NCBI GenBank assembly: GCA_035250485.1
Contig: DATFFB010000089.1
Coordinates: 1 to 11,833, forward strand
DNA from: JACCTH01 sp035250485
Lineage (GTDB): Bacteria > Actinomycetota > Acidimicrobiia > Spongiisociales > ZC4RG35
Reading direction: 5' to 3'
Length of the DNA stretch: 11,833 nucleotides
Part shown: positions 5,845 through 11,833 of the stretch, one piece after another
How positions within the stretch are numbered: position 1 is the first letter of the stretch
Layout of the letters: each line of letters opens with the position of its first letter
The notes under the pieces: generated by a model
The model's input: only the letters and a program-made list of their open reading frames with translations
What the model was told of the DNA's origin: nothing
Databases searched by the model: none
Position numbers and translations under genes: made by a program

Positions 5845-6936
5845 ATGTCGCTTCTGATTCGGACATGGAACGGTTCGCTAAAGCAATTATCGATCTCCAA
5901 CGGCTCCTGGATCGAGCCCGATTCCGACCTCGAAATTGACCTGAGCCGGTACTGGGGGCTGGCCGGCCTCGCCGATTGCCATGCCCACCTGGCAGTGGAC
6001 TCCCTGAAGGATGTTTCCGCGGCCGGAGAAATCGAAGGGATCAAACGCCGGGCCTTCGCCCAACTGCAAAGCGGCGTGTTCCTGGTAATCGACAAGGGCT
6101 GGCGCGACGACGTCGTGCTGCGGTTGATCGAAACCCCGCCCGCCACCAGACCCGAGTTGCGAGCAGCGGGACGCATCATCACTGGACAGCACGGGTACTT
6201 TCCGGGCTTCGGCGTCGAGGTCTCCGACACCGAGCTCGCCGCGGCGGTAAAAGAATCCGATCCCAGGGGCGGTTGGGTGAAGCTCATCGGCGACTGGCCG
6301 CAAAAAGGTCGAGGCCCGGTGATCAACTTTTCAGAAGGAGCCCTGGCCGATGCCTGCCGAATCGCTCACCAGGCGGAACTGCGGGTGGCCATCCACACGA
6401 TGGGCCCCGACACTCCGGGAATGGCGGTTCGAGCTGGTTGCGATTCGATCGAGCATGGCCTCTACCTCACTGAGGGGGACCTCGAGCTTTTGGGCAGCCG
6501 CGGCGGCGCCTGGGTTCCGACCATCTGCAACACCGAAGACGTGATGTCGGGCTTTGGGCCGGGATCGACGGCTGCCCGCGTGCTCGGAACGGGATTAGAA
6601 AATGTCCGCCGGCTTCTCCCGCTGGCTGTCGACATGGGGGTCGCGGTCCTGGCGGGGAGCGATCTGGGTCTTCCCCATGGAAGGGTTTCGCTCGAGGCCG
6701 TACGCCTCCAGCAGTACGGACTCGGCGCCCGCGAGTCGGTGGAAGCAGCCGGCCCTCGCGCATACGGCTATCTCGGACTGCCGAGCCTGGAGATCGGCGC
6801 CAGCGCCGATCTCCTCCTCTTCGATGCCGACCCCGCGGAAAACGTCAGCGTGCTCACCCGGCCGGTGGTTGGGATCCGTTGCGGCGAGGTGGTCTTCGAT
6901 CACCCCGGGGTCCTCTCAGAGTGGGGACCGGTCTAG
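5845..6936 (+). CDS. Metal-dependent amidohydrolase
   Basis: This 363-residue cytosolic enzyme belongs to the amidohydrolase superfamily (TIM-barrel hydrolases of C-N bonds). It has a short N-terminal beta segment (1-35), then LADCHAHL at 42-49 with metal ligands His46 and His48. WVKLIGD at 144-150 offers Lys146 as the possible carboxylated bridging Lys. Further ligands are His184 in AIHTMG and His204 in SIEHGLY, with catalytic Asp273 in AGSDLGLPHG. The C-terminal sandwich motif LEIGASADLLLFD ends the fold. The order HxH-K-H-H-D resembles imidazolonepropionase-like and prolidase-like amidohydrolases, but the substrate cannot be read from sequence, and no histidine-degradation genes are nearby. 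No signal peptide is present. The SLH-dehydrogenase gene starts 28 bp downstream with its own Shine-Dalgarno, so the two may form an operon. The frame and family are sure; the function is not. Confidence 0.9.
   Translation: MSLLIRTWNGSLKQLSISNGSWIEPDSDLEIDLSRYWGLAGLADCHAHLAVDSLKDVSAAGEIEGIKRRAFAQLQSGVFLVIDKGWRDDVVLRLIETPPATRPELRAAGRIITGQHGYFPGFGVEVSDTELAAAVKESDPRGGWVKLIGDWPQKGRGPVINFSEGALADACRIAHQAELRVAIHTMGPDTPGMAVRAGCDSIEHGLYLTEGDLELLGSRGGAWVPTICNTEDVMSGFGPGSTAARVLGTGLENVRRLLPLAVDMGVAVLAGSDLGLPHGRVSLEAVRLQQYGLGARESVEAAGPRAYGYLGLPSLEIGASADLLLFDADPAENVSVLTRPVVGIRCGEVVFDHPGVLSEWGPV
6789..6814. repeat. 26-bp perfect-arm palindrome within the amidohydrolase gene
   Basis: GGAGATCGGCGC (6789-6800) and GCGCCGATCTCC (6803-6814) are exact reverse complements around a 2-bp centre. 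The stretch encodes the conserved EIGASADL turn of the C-terminal sandwich, so protein constraint plus GC-rich codon choice may explain it. It could still form a strong hairpin in the mRNA or bind a dimeric protein. Confidence 0.6.
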
Positions 6937-6952
6937 GGTTCTCCGACCGATC

Positions 6953-6960
6953 GGGGGAGA
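6953..6960 (+). promoter_or_regulatory. Ribosome binding site of the SLH-sugar dehydrogenase gene
   Basis: GGGGGAGA lies 4 nt before the ATG at 6965. It supports that start over the long in-frame upstream extension, which overlaps the amidohydrolase gene in another frame. Confidence 0.75.
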
Positions 6961-6964
6961 ATTG

Positions 6965-8584
6965 ATGCAGAGAAAGCACTGGGCCCTTTGGTTTCTGGTC
7001 CTCGTGCTAGCGCTATCGGGGCTGCCGGCGCAGGCCCAGACCACCCTCCCACCGGGAGGGACATTTCTCGACGACGACGGCAATCCCCATGAGGGGGCGA
7101 TCGAGGCGATCGCCGCCGCCGGCATCACTACTGGCTGTCTTCCCGATCTCTTCTGCCCGGCGGCTCCCGTAACCCGGGCGGAGATGGCTGCCTTCCTGGT
7201 CCGGGCCCTCGGACAGAGCCCTCTGGCGTCCTCGGGGACCTTTAGCGACGTCCCCGCTGGCCAGTGGTACACGGGTTTCGTCGAGCGAATCGCCCAGATG
7301 GGAATCTCGACCGGTTATGCCGACGGCACCTTCCGTCCCCAGGCGCCGACCTCGCGGGGGGAGATGGCCCTCTTCTTGATGCGGGCGCTCGGCCTCTCTC
7401 CCCGAAGTCATGCCGGCACGTTCAGCGACGTCGGGCCGGGAGCCTTCTTCACCGAGGCGGTCGAGGCCATTGCTGCCGCCGGGATCACGAACGGCTGCGG
7501 CGGGGGTCGTTACTGCCCCTTTGATCAGGTGCTGCGCGACCAGATGGCGACCTTCCTCACCCGGGGATGGGATCTGGTTCCCAACGTCCCCCCGCCTCGT
7601 GCCAAGCGCCTTTCCCTCTCCACTATTGCCAGCGGGTTTGACCGGCCCCTCTTCTTGGCCTCACCTCCGGGCGATGACCGCCTATTCGTCGTCGAGCAGA
7701 CCGGGCGCATTCGCATCATCGGCGGGGGAACCTTCCTCGACCTCTCGGCTGCCGTTTCTACGGGCGGTGAACGAGGTCTGCTCGGTCTCGCTTTCCATCC
7801 CGACTTCGCCAACAACGGACGGTTCTATGTCAACTACACGAACACCGCGGGCGACACCCGGGTGGTCGAATACGAGGCCTCCTCGGATCCCAACCGGGCC
7901 GACGCCGGGAGCGCCCGCCAGCTCCTAGCAGTCGACCAGCCCGCCTCCAATCACAACGGGGGTTGGCTCGGCTTCGGTCCGGAAGGCTTGCTCTATATCG
8001 CCTTGGGTGACGGCGGGGGTGCCAACGATCAATTTGGTAACGCCCAGGACGCCTCCAGCCTCCTCGGAAAGATCCTGCGGATGAATGTCGACCAGGCCAA
8101 TCCCGGAGCGGAGATCTGGGTGATGGGGGTTCGCAATCCATGGCGCAACGCCTTCGACGGCGACCTGCTCTACGTGGCCGACGTGGGACAGAACGCTCGC
8201 GAAGAGGTGAACGTAATCTCGCGTTCGGCCACCGGGATCAATCTGGGCTGGCCCCATCTAGAAGGCAGCACCTGCCGCAGCGGCCCCTGCGGTGGCTACG
8301 TCGGGCCGGTGGCCGAATACACCCACAGTCAGGGTTGCTCGATCACCGGCGGCTATGTCTACCGGGGGACGGCGCTTCCCGGGTTGGCTGGGACCTACTT
8401 CTATTCCGATTTCTGTGAGGGGACGTTGCGATCCTTCCGCTACACCGGCTCAGGAATCAGCGACAGCAAGATCTGGAGTGAAGTAGGCGACATGGGCTCG
8501 GTGACCTCGTTCGGAGTCGACTCGGCGGGTGAGATCTACGTCGTCACAGTCGACGGGCGAATCCGCAAGATCGTCGCCGGTTAA
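6965..8584 (+). CDS. Secreted SLH-domain PQQ-dependent sugar dehydrogenase (GSDH family)
   Basis: This 539-residue exported protein joins a wall-binding module to a soluble aldose dehydrogenase. Residues 1-25 are a signal peptide (core ALWFLVLVLALSGLPAQA). Three SLH repeats follow at about 31-84, 90-143 and 150-203, each with (G)TFxD and AGIT/MGIS-G...P marks. VTRAEMA and TSRGEMA keep parts of the wall-binding signature; the third repeat (VLRDQMA) is degenerate. The dehydrogenase beta-propeller runs from about 215 to 539. SNHNGG at 328-333 holds His330, equivalent to the catalytic base of Acinetobacter soluble glucose dehydrogenase. GVRNPWR at 388-394 supplies the PQQ-contacting Arg, and DVGQN and LGWP are family marks. 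Such enzymes oxidise aldoses or related sugars with PQQ and Ca2+. No PQQ biosynthesis genes are in view, so the cofactor source is unknown and PQQ use is inferred. Gly-rich ends and full length suggest an intact protein. Confidence 0.92.
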   Translation: MQRKHWALWFLVLVLALSGLPAQAQTTLPPGGTFLDDDGNPHEGAIEAIAAAGITTGCLPDLFCPAAPVTRAEMAAFLVRALGQSPLASSGTFSDVPAGQWYTGFVERIAQMGISTGYADGTFRPQAPTSRGEMALFLMRALGLSPRSHAGTFSDVGPGAFFTEAVEAIAAAGITNGCGGGRYCPFDQVLRDQMATFLTRGWDLVPNVPPPRAKRLSLSTIASGFDRPLFLASPPGDDRLFVVEQTGRIRIIGGGTFLDLSAAVSTGGERGLLGLAFHPDFANNGRFYVNYTNTAGDTRVVEYEASSDPNRADAGSARQLLAVDQPASNHNGGWLGFGPEGLLYIALGDGGGANDQFGNAQDASSLLGKILRMNVDQANPGAEIWVMGVRNPWRNAFDGDLLYVADVGQNAREEVNVISRSATGINLGWPHLEGSTCRSGPCGGYVGPVAEYTHSQGCSITGGYVYRGTALPGLAGTYFYSDFCEGTLRSFRYTGSGISDSKIWSEVGDMGSVTSFGVDSAGEIYVVTVDGRIRKIVAG

Positions 8585-8638
8585 GACCCAATCTTTGCCT
8601 ATGAGGTCTTGTCCCATCGGTCAACGGATTGCCGGCCG

Positions 8639-9217
8639 ATGAAGCTGGTACTCGCCTCCACCTCGCCTCGGCGGCGTGAGCTGCTCGAGACCCTGGGGTT
8701 GACCTTTGCGGTAGTGGCACCAAATGTCGACGAGCTTCGGCTCCCCGAAGAGGAGCCGTACGACTATGTGGAGCGAATCGCGCGCGCCAAGGCGGATGCC
8801 GTCGCCCAGCCTGGCGTGGTGGCGGTGGGGGCCGACACCACCGTCGTCATTGAGGGCCGGGTGCTGGGCAAGCCCGCGCATCCAGACGAAGCCCGATCGA
8901 TGCTGGGGCGTCTCTCGGGTCAGACTCACGACGTCCTCACTGCTGTTGCGGTGACGATCATGGATCCGGTCGTGCGAACCGTATCGGCAGTGGAATCGAC
9001 CCTGGTGACGTTCCTCGATCTCACTGACGACGAGATCTCCGAATATGTCGCCACCGGCGAGCCGATGGACAAGGCTGGGGCCTATGCCCTGGGCGGGATT
9101 GGCGCCCTGTATGTCGCCGGGGTGGACGGGAGTCCCTCGAACGTGCGCGGTCTCCCGCTTCATACCCTGGCTCGGCTTTTTCGAGCACTCGACCTCGACC
9201 TCCTTTCCTTCCGATGA
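8639..9217 (+). CDS. maf: Maf family nucleoside triphosphate pyrophosphatase
   Basis: Maf proteins hydrolyse nucleoside triphosphates, mainly dTTP/UTP and modified nucleotides, to monophosphate and pyrophosphate. They are thought to clean the nucleotide pool and restrain division. The 192-residue length is typical. LASTSPRRRELL at 4-15 is the N-terminal phosphate-binding signature. VGADTTVV at 63-70 holds the catalytic Asp66; the DTT form points to the dTTP/UTP (YhdE) type rather than YceF. DKAGAYALGG at 144-153 and GSPSNVRGLPL at 164-174 close the active site. The ATG at 8639 starts right at the family N-terminus; an in-frame TTG at 8609 would add ten unconserved residues. The Shine-Dalgarno is weak. 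It begins 54 bp after the sugar dehydrogenase gene, and its stop overlaps the next start (ATGA), showing translational coupling to the lipoprotein gene. Confidence 0.95.
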   Translation: MKLVLASTSPRRRELLETLGLTFAVVAPNVDELRLPEEEPYDYVERIARAKADAVAQPGVVAVGADTTVVIEGRVLGKPAHPDEARSMLGRLSGQTHDVLTAVAVTIMDPVVRTVSAVESTLVTFLDLTDDEISEYVATGEPMDKAGAYALGGIGALYVAGVDGSPSNVRGLPLHTLARLFRALDLDLLSFR

Positions 9218-10119
9218 GGCGTTTGGCCTTATCCCTGCTCCTGGTTGCGTGTGGGGAGATCGCTGAAACCCCTAGATCGACGAGCGCGGCCCCGACTACC
9301 GCCCCCACGACGACTGCGGCCCCAACCTCGGCGTCTACGACTGTGGCCACCGTGACGACGACCGCGGCGCAAGCCACCACCACCGGCCCGAGGTCCGAAC
9401 TTCCACTGGTGGTCAGTAGCTCGGGATTGCTCGGGTATCACGACGGCGTTGATTGGGTCCCCGGCGAGGCGATCTTCGAGGTCGAGGATGGGGAGGAGTA
9501 TCAAGTGGTCGACCTCGGCGGGGTCACCGGCACCGCGGTCGGTTCACCACTAGAGATCTGTGAACCAAGCCAGACCCCGATGATCCTGTTGGAACCGCCC
9601 CTGCCGCTCGGCCATACCGAACCGGGAGCCGTCGCCATCGCCGGCGCGACCTGGAACCTGGTGCCTCGGCCGGTAGACCCCGAGGGCAGTCCTCCTCCCG
9701 GCCTGGTCGAGGAGGCGATGGACTTCATCGCCGGCCGCGGGCTCTCAGACCCTGAACCCGCGGTGGCTCAGTATCTGACCTTCGACCTCGAGGGAGACGC
9801 GGTGGAAGAGGAACTGCTCGTGGTCCGTCGGGTGCCCGACGATCTCTTTGGAAACGCCGAGTCCTACAGCCTGGTAATGATGCGCAAGATGCTTGATGTC
9901 GAGCCGGCGACCCTCGTCATCGAGTTCTCGCAGGGCGCGGCCGACAGCGCCTACGTCGTTTTCCACGCGGTGAGCGCCGTCGTCGATCTCAACGGCGACG
10001 ACAAGATGGAGATCGTGGTCGACGGGCACTACTACGAAGGATCGGGCACCACCGCCTGGGAGTACGTCGACGACGACCGCGGCACCGTGGCCGCCCTGGC
10101 GGCGGGATGCGGCGCTTAA
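9214..10119 (+). CDS. Thr-linker lipoprotein of unknown function
   Basis: I do not recognise a named family for this 301-residue protein. It begins MRRLALSLLLVAC, a short lipoprotein signal with lipobox LVAC (Cys13), and should be anchored on the outer face of the membrane. Residues 22-59 are a Thr/Ala/Pro linker, as in several exported proteins nearby. The rest is acidic and beta-rich. Two segments resemble the FG-GAP/VCBS or calcium-binding loop pattern: FDLEGDAVEEELLVV (190-204) and VVDLNGDDKMEIVV (256-269), the latter followed by DGHYYEGSG. Cys116 and Cys299 may pair. A sensor or binding role is possible but unproven. The ATG overlaps the maf stop by four bases, so it is translated with maf. 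Its stop overlaps that of the convergent methyltransferase gene within TTAA. Confidence 0.85.
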   Translation: MRRLALSLLLVACGEIAETPRSTSAAPTTAPTTTAAPTSASTTVATVTTTAAQATTTGPRSELPLVVSSSGLLGYHDGVDWVPGEAIFEVEDGEEYQVVDLGGVTGTAVGSPLEICEPSQTPMILLEPPLPLGHTEPGAVAIAGATWNLVPRPVDPEGSPPPGLVEEAMDFIAGRGLSDPEPAVAQYLTFDLEGDAVEEELLVVRRVPDDLFGNAESYSLVMMRKMLDVEPATLVIEFSQGAADSAYVVFHAVSAVVDLNGDDKMEIVVDGHYYEGSGTTAWEYVDDDRGTVAALAAGCGA

Positions 10120-10868
10120 TTGTGGATGGCGGCCATACGGACAATCCGCGACGGTTCGGCGGTCCAATCGGAAGTGGCCATCTCGTCCTCAAACCTAAGG
10201 AGTCGTAGCTTCGAATAGGCGTCGCGCAGCCGATCGGGATCGATCTCGACCGGGCGAGGTGGACGGGTGGGATCGGTAACGAAAGACTCAATGACGATAA
10301 GGCCCTCGGGTCGCAGCGCGTCGACCAGGATCGCGGCGAAATTGGCGTCGGTGACCGGCACCAGGGCGTAGGTCATCACGATCAAATCCCAGGCGGACGT
10401 GCCGTACTCGAACTCGTCGTGGGCAGCAACGCGGCCGTCAAAGGTCAAGTCACGTCGGGCTGCTTCTCGCTGAGCCACGGCGACTCCTTCACGTGAGACG
10501 TCGAAGCCGGTCACCTCCCAACCACATGATGCGAGGTAGAGAGCGTTACGACCCTGGCCCATGGCGATGTCGAGGGCAGCCCCTCCGATTCGGTCCTCGA
10601 CCACCTCGACCAGGAATGCGTTTGGTTGGGTGCTAAAGCCGGGTTCGGGTGACACGTAGATGCGATCGAACATGGGAGCCGTCCAATCCCGGCGGTCTGC
10701 GGCCATGGTGACGATGCCCCGAACCGCCTCCGTTGCCTGATCAGCTGGCATTCCCTCCCGAATCAGTTCATCGCGAAACCCCGCGAACAGCTCGGCAGGA
10801 ATTCCGGCCGACGGAGCTCGCTCTAGGTATGCGAGGAACCCGGACCAAAGAGCGTCGGGATCGTTCAC
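10116..10868 (-). CDS. Class I SAM-dependent methyltransferase
   Basis: This 250-residue cytosolic protein carries a Rossmann-fold methyltransferase domain at about 80-200. Motif I, ALDIAMGQGRNALYLA at 98-113, resembles the TehB-like ALDLGCGxGRN form, though Met-Gln replace the usual Cys-Gly/Glu. GFDVS at 121-125 supplies the acidic residue (Asp123) for the SAM ribose. WDLIVMTYAL at 160-169 is motif IV, and LRPEGLIVIESF at 185-196 is the post-motif strand. Residues 1-75 form an extra helical segment with DRRDWTAPMFDRIY, unlike bare TehB. The substrate is unknown; thiols, small molecules and oxyanions are all possible. The start is a GTG at 10866-10868 without a Shine-Dalgarno but with a -10-like box 6 nt upstream. 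The gene is divergent from the DNA ligase and overlaps the preceding lipoprotein gene tail to tail. Confidence 0.88.
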   Translation of the reverse strand: MNDPDALWSGFLAYLERAPSAGIPAELFAGFRDELIREGMPADQATEAVRGIVTMAADRRDWTAPMFDRIYVSPEPGFSTQPNAFLVEVVEDRIGGAALDIAMGQGRNALYLASCGWEVTGFDVSREGVAVAQREAARRDLTFDGRVAAHDEFEYGTSAWDLIVMTYALVPVTDANFAAILVDALRPEGLIVIESFVTDPTRPPRPVEIDPDRLRDAYSKLRLLRFEDEMATSDWTAEPSRIVRMAAIHN

Positions 10869-10871
10869 GGC

Positions 10872-10888
10872 GCCACGCTAGGCGTGGC
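10872..10888. repeat. Palindrome in the methyltransferase/ligase divergent spacer
   Basis: GCCACGC (10872-10878) and GCGTGGC (10882-10888) are perfect inverted arms around a TAG loop. It fills half of the 33-bp gap between two divergent GTG starts. It overlaps the minus-strand -10 candidate and abuts the plus-strand one, so a dimeric repressor here could block both genes. It could also be chance in GC-rich DNA. Confidence 0.55.
10875..10880 (-). promoter_or_regulatory. Possible -10 box of the methyltransferase gene, leaderless
   Basis: On the minus strand the sequence reads TAGCGT, with exactly 6 nt before the GTG at 10868. This places the transcription start on the start codon. No Shine-Dalgarno or good -35 is visible. 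Confidence 0.4.
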
Positions 10889-10889
10889 T

Positions 10890-10895
10890 TATCGT
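10890..10895 (+). promoter_or_regulatory. Possible -10 box of the DNA ligase gene, leaderless
   Basis: TATCGT lies exactly 6 nt before the GTG at 10902, the same arrangement as on the opposite strand for the methyltransferase gene. It supports the 10902 start over the in-frame GTG at 10884. No good -35 is seen. Confidence 0.4.
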
Positions 10896-10901
10896 GCCAA
10901 C

Positions 10902-11833
10902 GTGAGCACTCTGCTGGCAGCGCTGATCGCGGCATCTTCGGAGGTGGCGACAACCAGTTCTCGCAACGCCAAGACCGCCCGGTTGGCCTCGCTACTAGAA
11001 GCTGTCGAGCCGGATGAGTTGCCCACCGCCATCGGACTATTGCGGGGCGAGCCCCGACAGGGCCGTATCGGGATCGGCTATGCCTCGGCGTTCGGAACTT
11101 CGGTCGAACCCGCCTCCGATCCGAACCTGACGGTCGCCGAAGTTGACGGCTACTTCGACCGGTTGCAGGAATGCACCGGTCCCGGATCGCAAGCACGGCG
11201 GGCTCGACTCTTGGGAGAACTCTTCGAACGTGCGACCAGGGACGAGCAGGACTTTTTGCGTCGTTCCCTGACCGGCGAAATTCGTCAGGGGGCCCTGGCC
11301 GGGATCCTCACCGAAGCGGTGGCAAGGGCGTTCGCCATAGCTCCTGCGGTGGTCCGGCGAGCGTCGATGCTGCAAGCCGACCTCGGTGAGGTCGCCCGGG
11401 TCGCCGCCACCAAGGGAGAAGAGGGGCTTCTCACGATCGGGCTGCGGGTGCTCTCACCCATCCAGCCGATGCTGGCTTCGCCGGGAGCAAGCATCGGCGA
11501 GTCGATCAACGGCCCGACGTCGGTGGAATGGAAATTGGACGGTGCCCGGATCCAGGTGCACCGGCTGGGCGAAGTGGTGGCGGTGTACACGCGCAATCTC
11601 AACGACATCACCGCTCGCATGCCGGAGGTGGTGGCGGCGGCGATCGATCTGAAGGTGGGCGCCGTGGTTCTCGATGGAGAGGCGATGGCGTTGCGGGCGG
11701 ACGGAACCCCACAACCTTTCCAAGAAACCATGAGCAGGTTCGGGACCGAGGAACGAGCTTTCGCCGAGGTTCCGGTGGTGCCCTTCTTCTTCGACATCCT
11801 TCACCTCGACGGCGACGATCTAATAGATGTGCC
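10902..11833 (+). CDS. ligB: ATP-dependent DNA ligase, LigB-like (5' part, cut by window end)
   Basis: This ligase seals nicks in DNA using ATP. The first 310 residues are present, about 60% of a family normally near 510. Residues 1-180 form the N-terminal DNA-binding domain, with GSQARRARLLGELF at 95-108 and GEIRQGALAGIL at 125-136, matching mycobacterial LigB. The adenylation domain follows: VEWKLDGARIQVHR at 208-221 is motif I with Lys211 as the AMP-accepting residue. Next come YTRNLNDIT at 229-237, LDGEAMAL at 257-264, and FFFDILHLDG at 295-304. The match to M. tuberculosis LigB runs from residue 1, so the N-terminus is complete. The GTG at 10902 is chosen because family similarity begins there and a -10-like box sits 6 nt upstream. 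Bacterial LigB is usually dispensable and assists repair beside the NAD-dependent LigA. Frame is intact up to the window edge. Confidence 0.95.
   Translation, partial: MSTLLAALIAASSEVATTSSRNAKTARLASLLEAVEPDELPTAIGLLRGEPRQGRIGIGYASAFGTSVEPASDPNLTVAEVDGYFDRLQECTGPGSQARRARLLGELFERATRDEQDFLRRSLTGEIRQGALAGILTEAVARAFAIAPAVVRRASMLQADLGEVARVAATKGEEGLLTIGLRVLSPIQPMLASPGASIGESINGPTSVEWKLDGARIQVHRLGEVVAVYTRNLNDITARMPEVVAAAIDLKVGAVVLDGEAMALRADGTPQPFQETMSRFGTEERAFAEVPVVPFFFDILHLDGDDLIDV

Noticed and set aside
6602..6964. In-frame upstream extension of the SLH-dehydrogenase gene
   Set aside because: It overlaps the amidohydrolase gene, would hide the signal peptide inside the protein, and the ATG at 6965 has a strong Shine-Dalgarno.
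8583..8610. AAGACC/GGTCTT inverted repeat after the sugar dehydrogenase stop, as a terminator
   Set aside because: The arms are only 6 bp with a 16-nt loop and no T-tract, so this is within chance for a spacer.

Overview
The window is high-GC bacterial chromosome, most likely from an actinobacterium. The pointers are exported proteins with Thr-rich linkers, several GTG starts, possible leaderless starts, an MsrA ending in the Cys pattern known from mycobacteria, and an ATP-dependent DNA ligase that resembles mycobacterial LigB along its whole visible length. The S-layer-homology (SLH) domains would suit Acidimicrobiia or a related uncultivated lineage; that placement is inference. I saw no phage, insertion sequence, CRISPR array, tRNA or rRNA.

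Layout: (1) 43-2183, minus strand: a lytic-transglycosylase-like envelope protein and, upstream of it, a YpfJ-type membrane zinc metallopeptidase, separated by a palindrome-rich spacer. (2) 2339-2962, plus strand: MsrA, divergent from ypfJ across a 155-bp regulatory spacer. (3) 2982-5799, minus strand: two tandem paralogous S41 (C-terminal processing type) lipoprotein peptidases, with a near-perfect 48-bp palindrome at their junction. (4) 5845-8584, plus strand: a metal-dependent amidohydrolase, then a secreted SLH/PQQ-sugar-dehydrogenase fusion. (5) 8639-10119, plus strand: Maf nucleotide pyrophosphatase, translationally coupled to a lipoprotein of unknown function. (6) 10116-10868, minus strand: a SAM-dependent methyltransferase, convergent with the lipoprotein and divergent from (7) the 5' part of an ATP-dependent DNA ligase, which runs off the end at 11833.

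Functionally this is ordinary chromosome weighted to the cell envelope: six of the ten other complete genes encode exported or membrane-anchored proteins (transglycosylase, YpfJ, two S41 peptidases, SLH-sugar dehydrogenase, Thr-linker lipoprotein). Proteolysis, wall turnover and repair of oxidised proteins are common themes, but no single pathway or new defence/mobile system is evident. The most unusual items are the 48-bp palindrome overlapping an S41 start, the conserved three-cysteine-pair layout of the two S41 paralogs, the SLH-dehydrogenase fusion, and the compact divergent methyltransferase/ligase promoter region.
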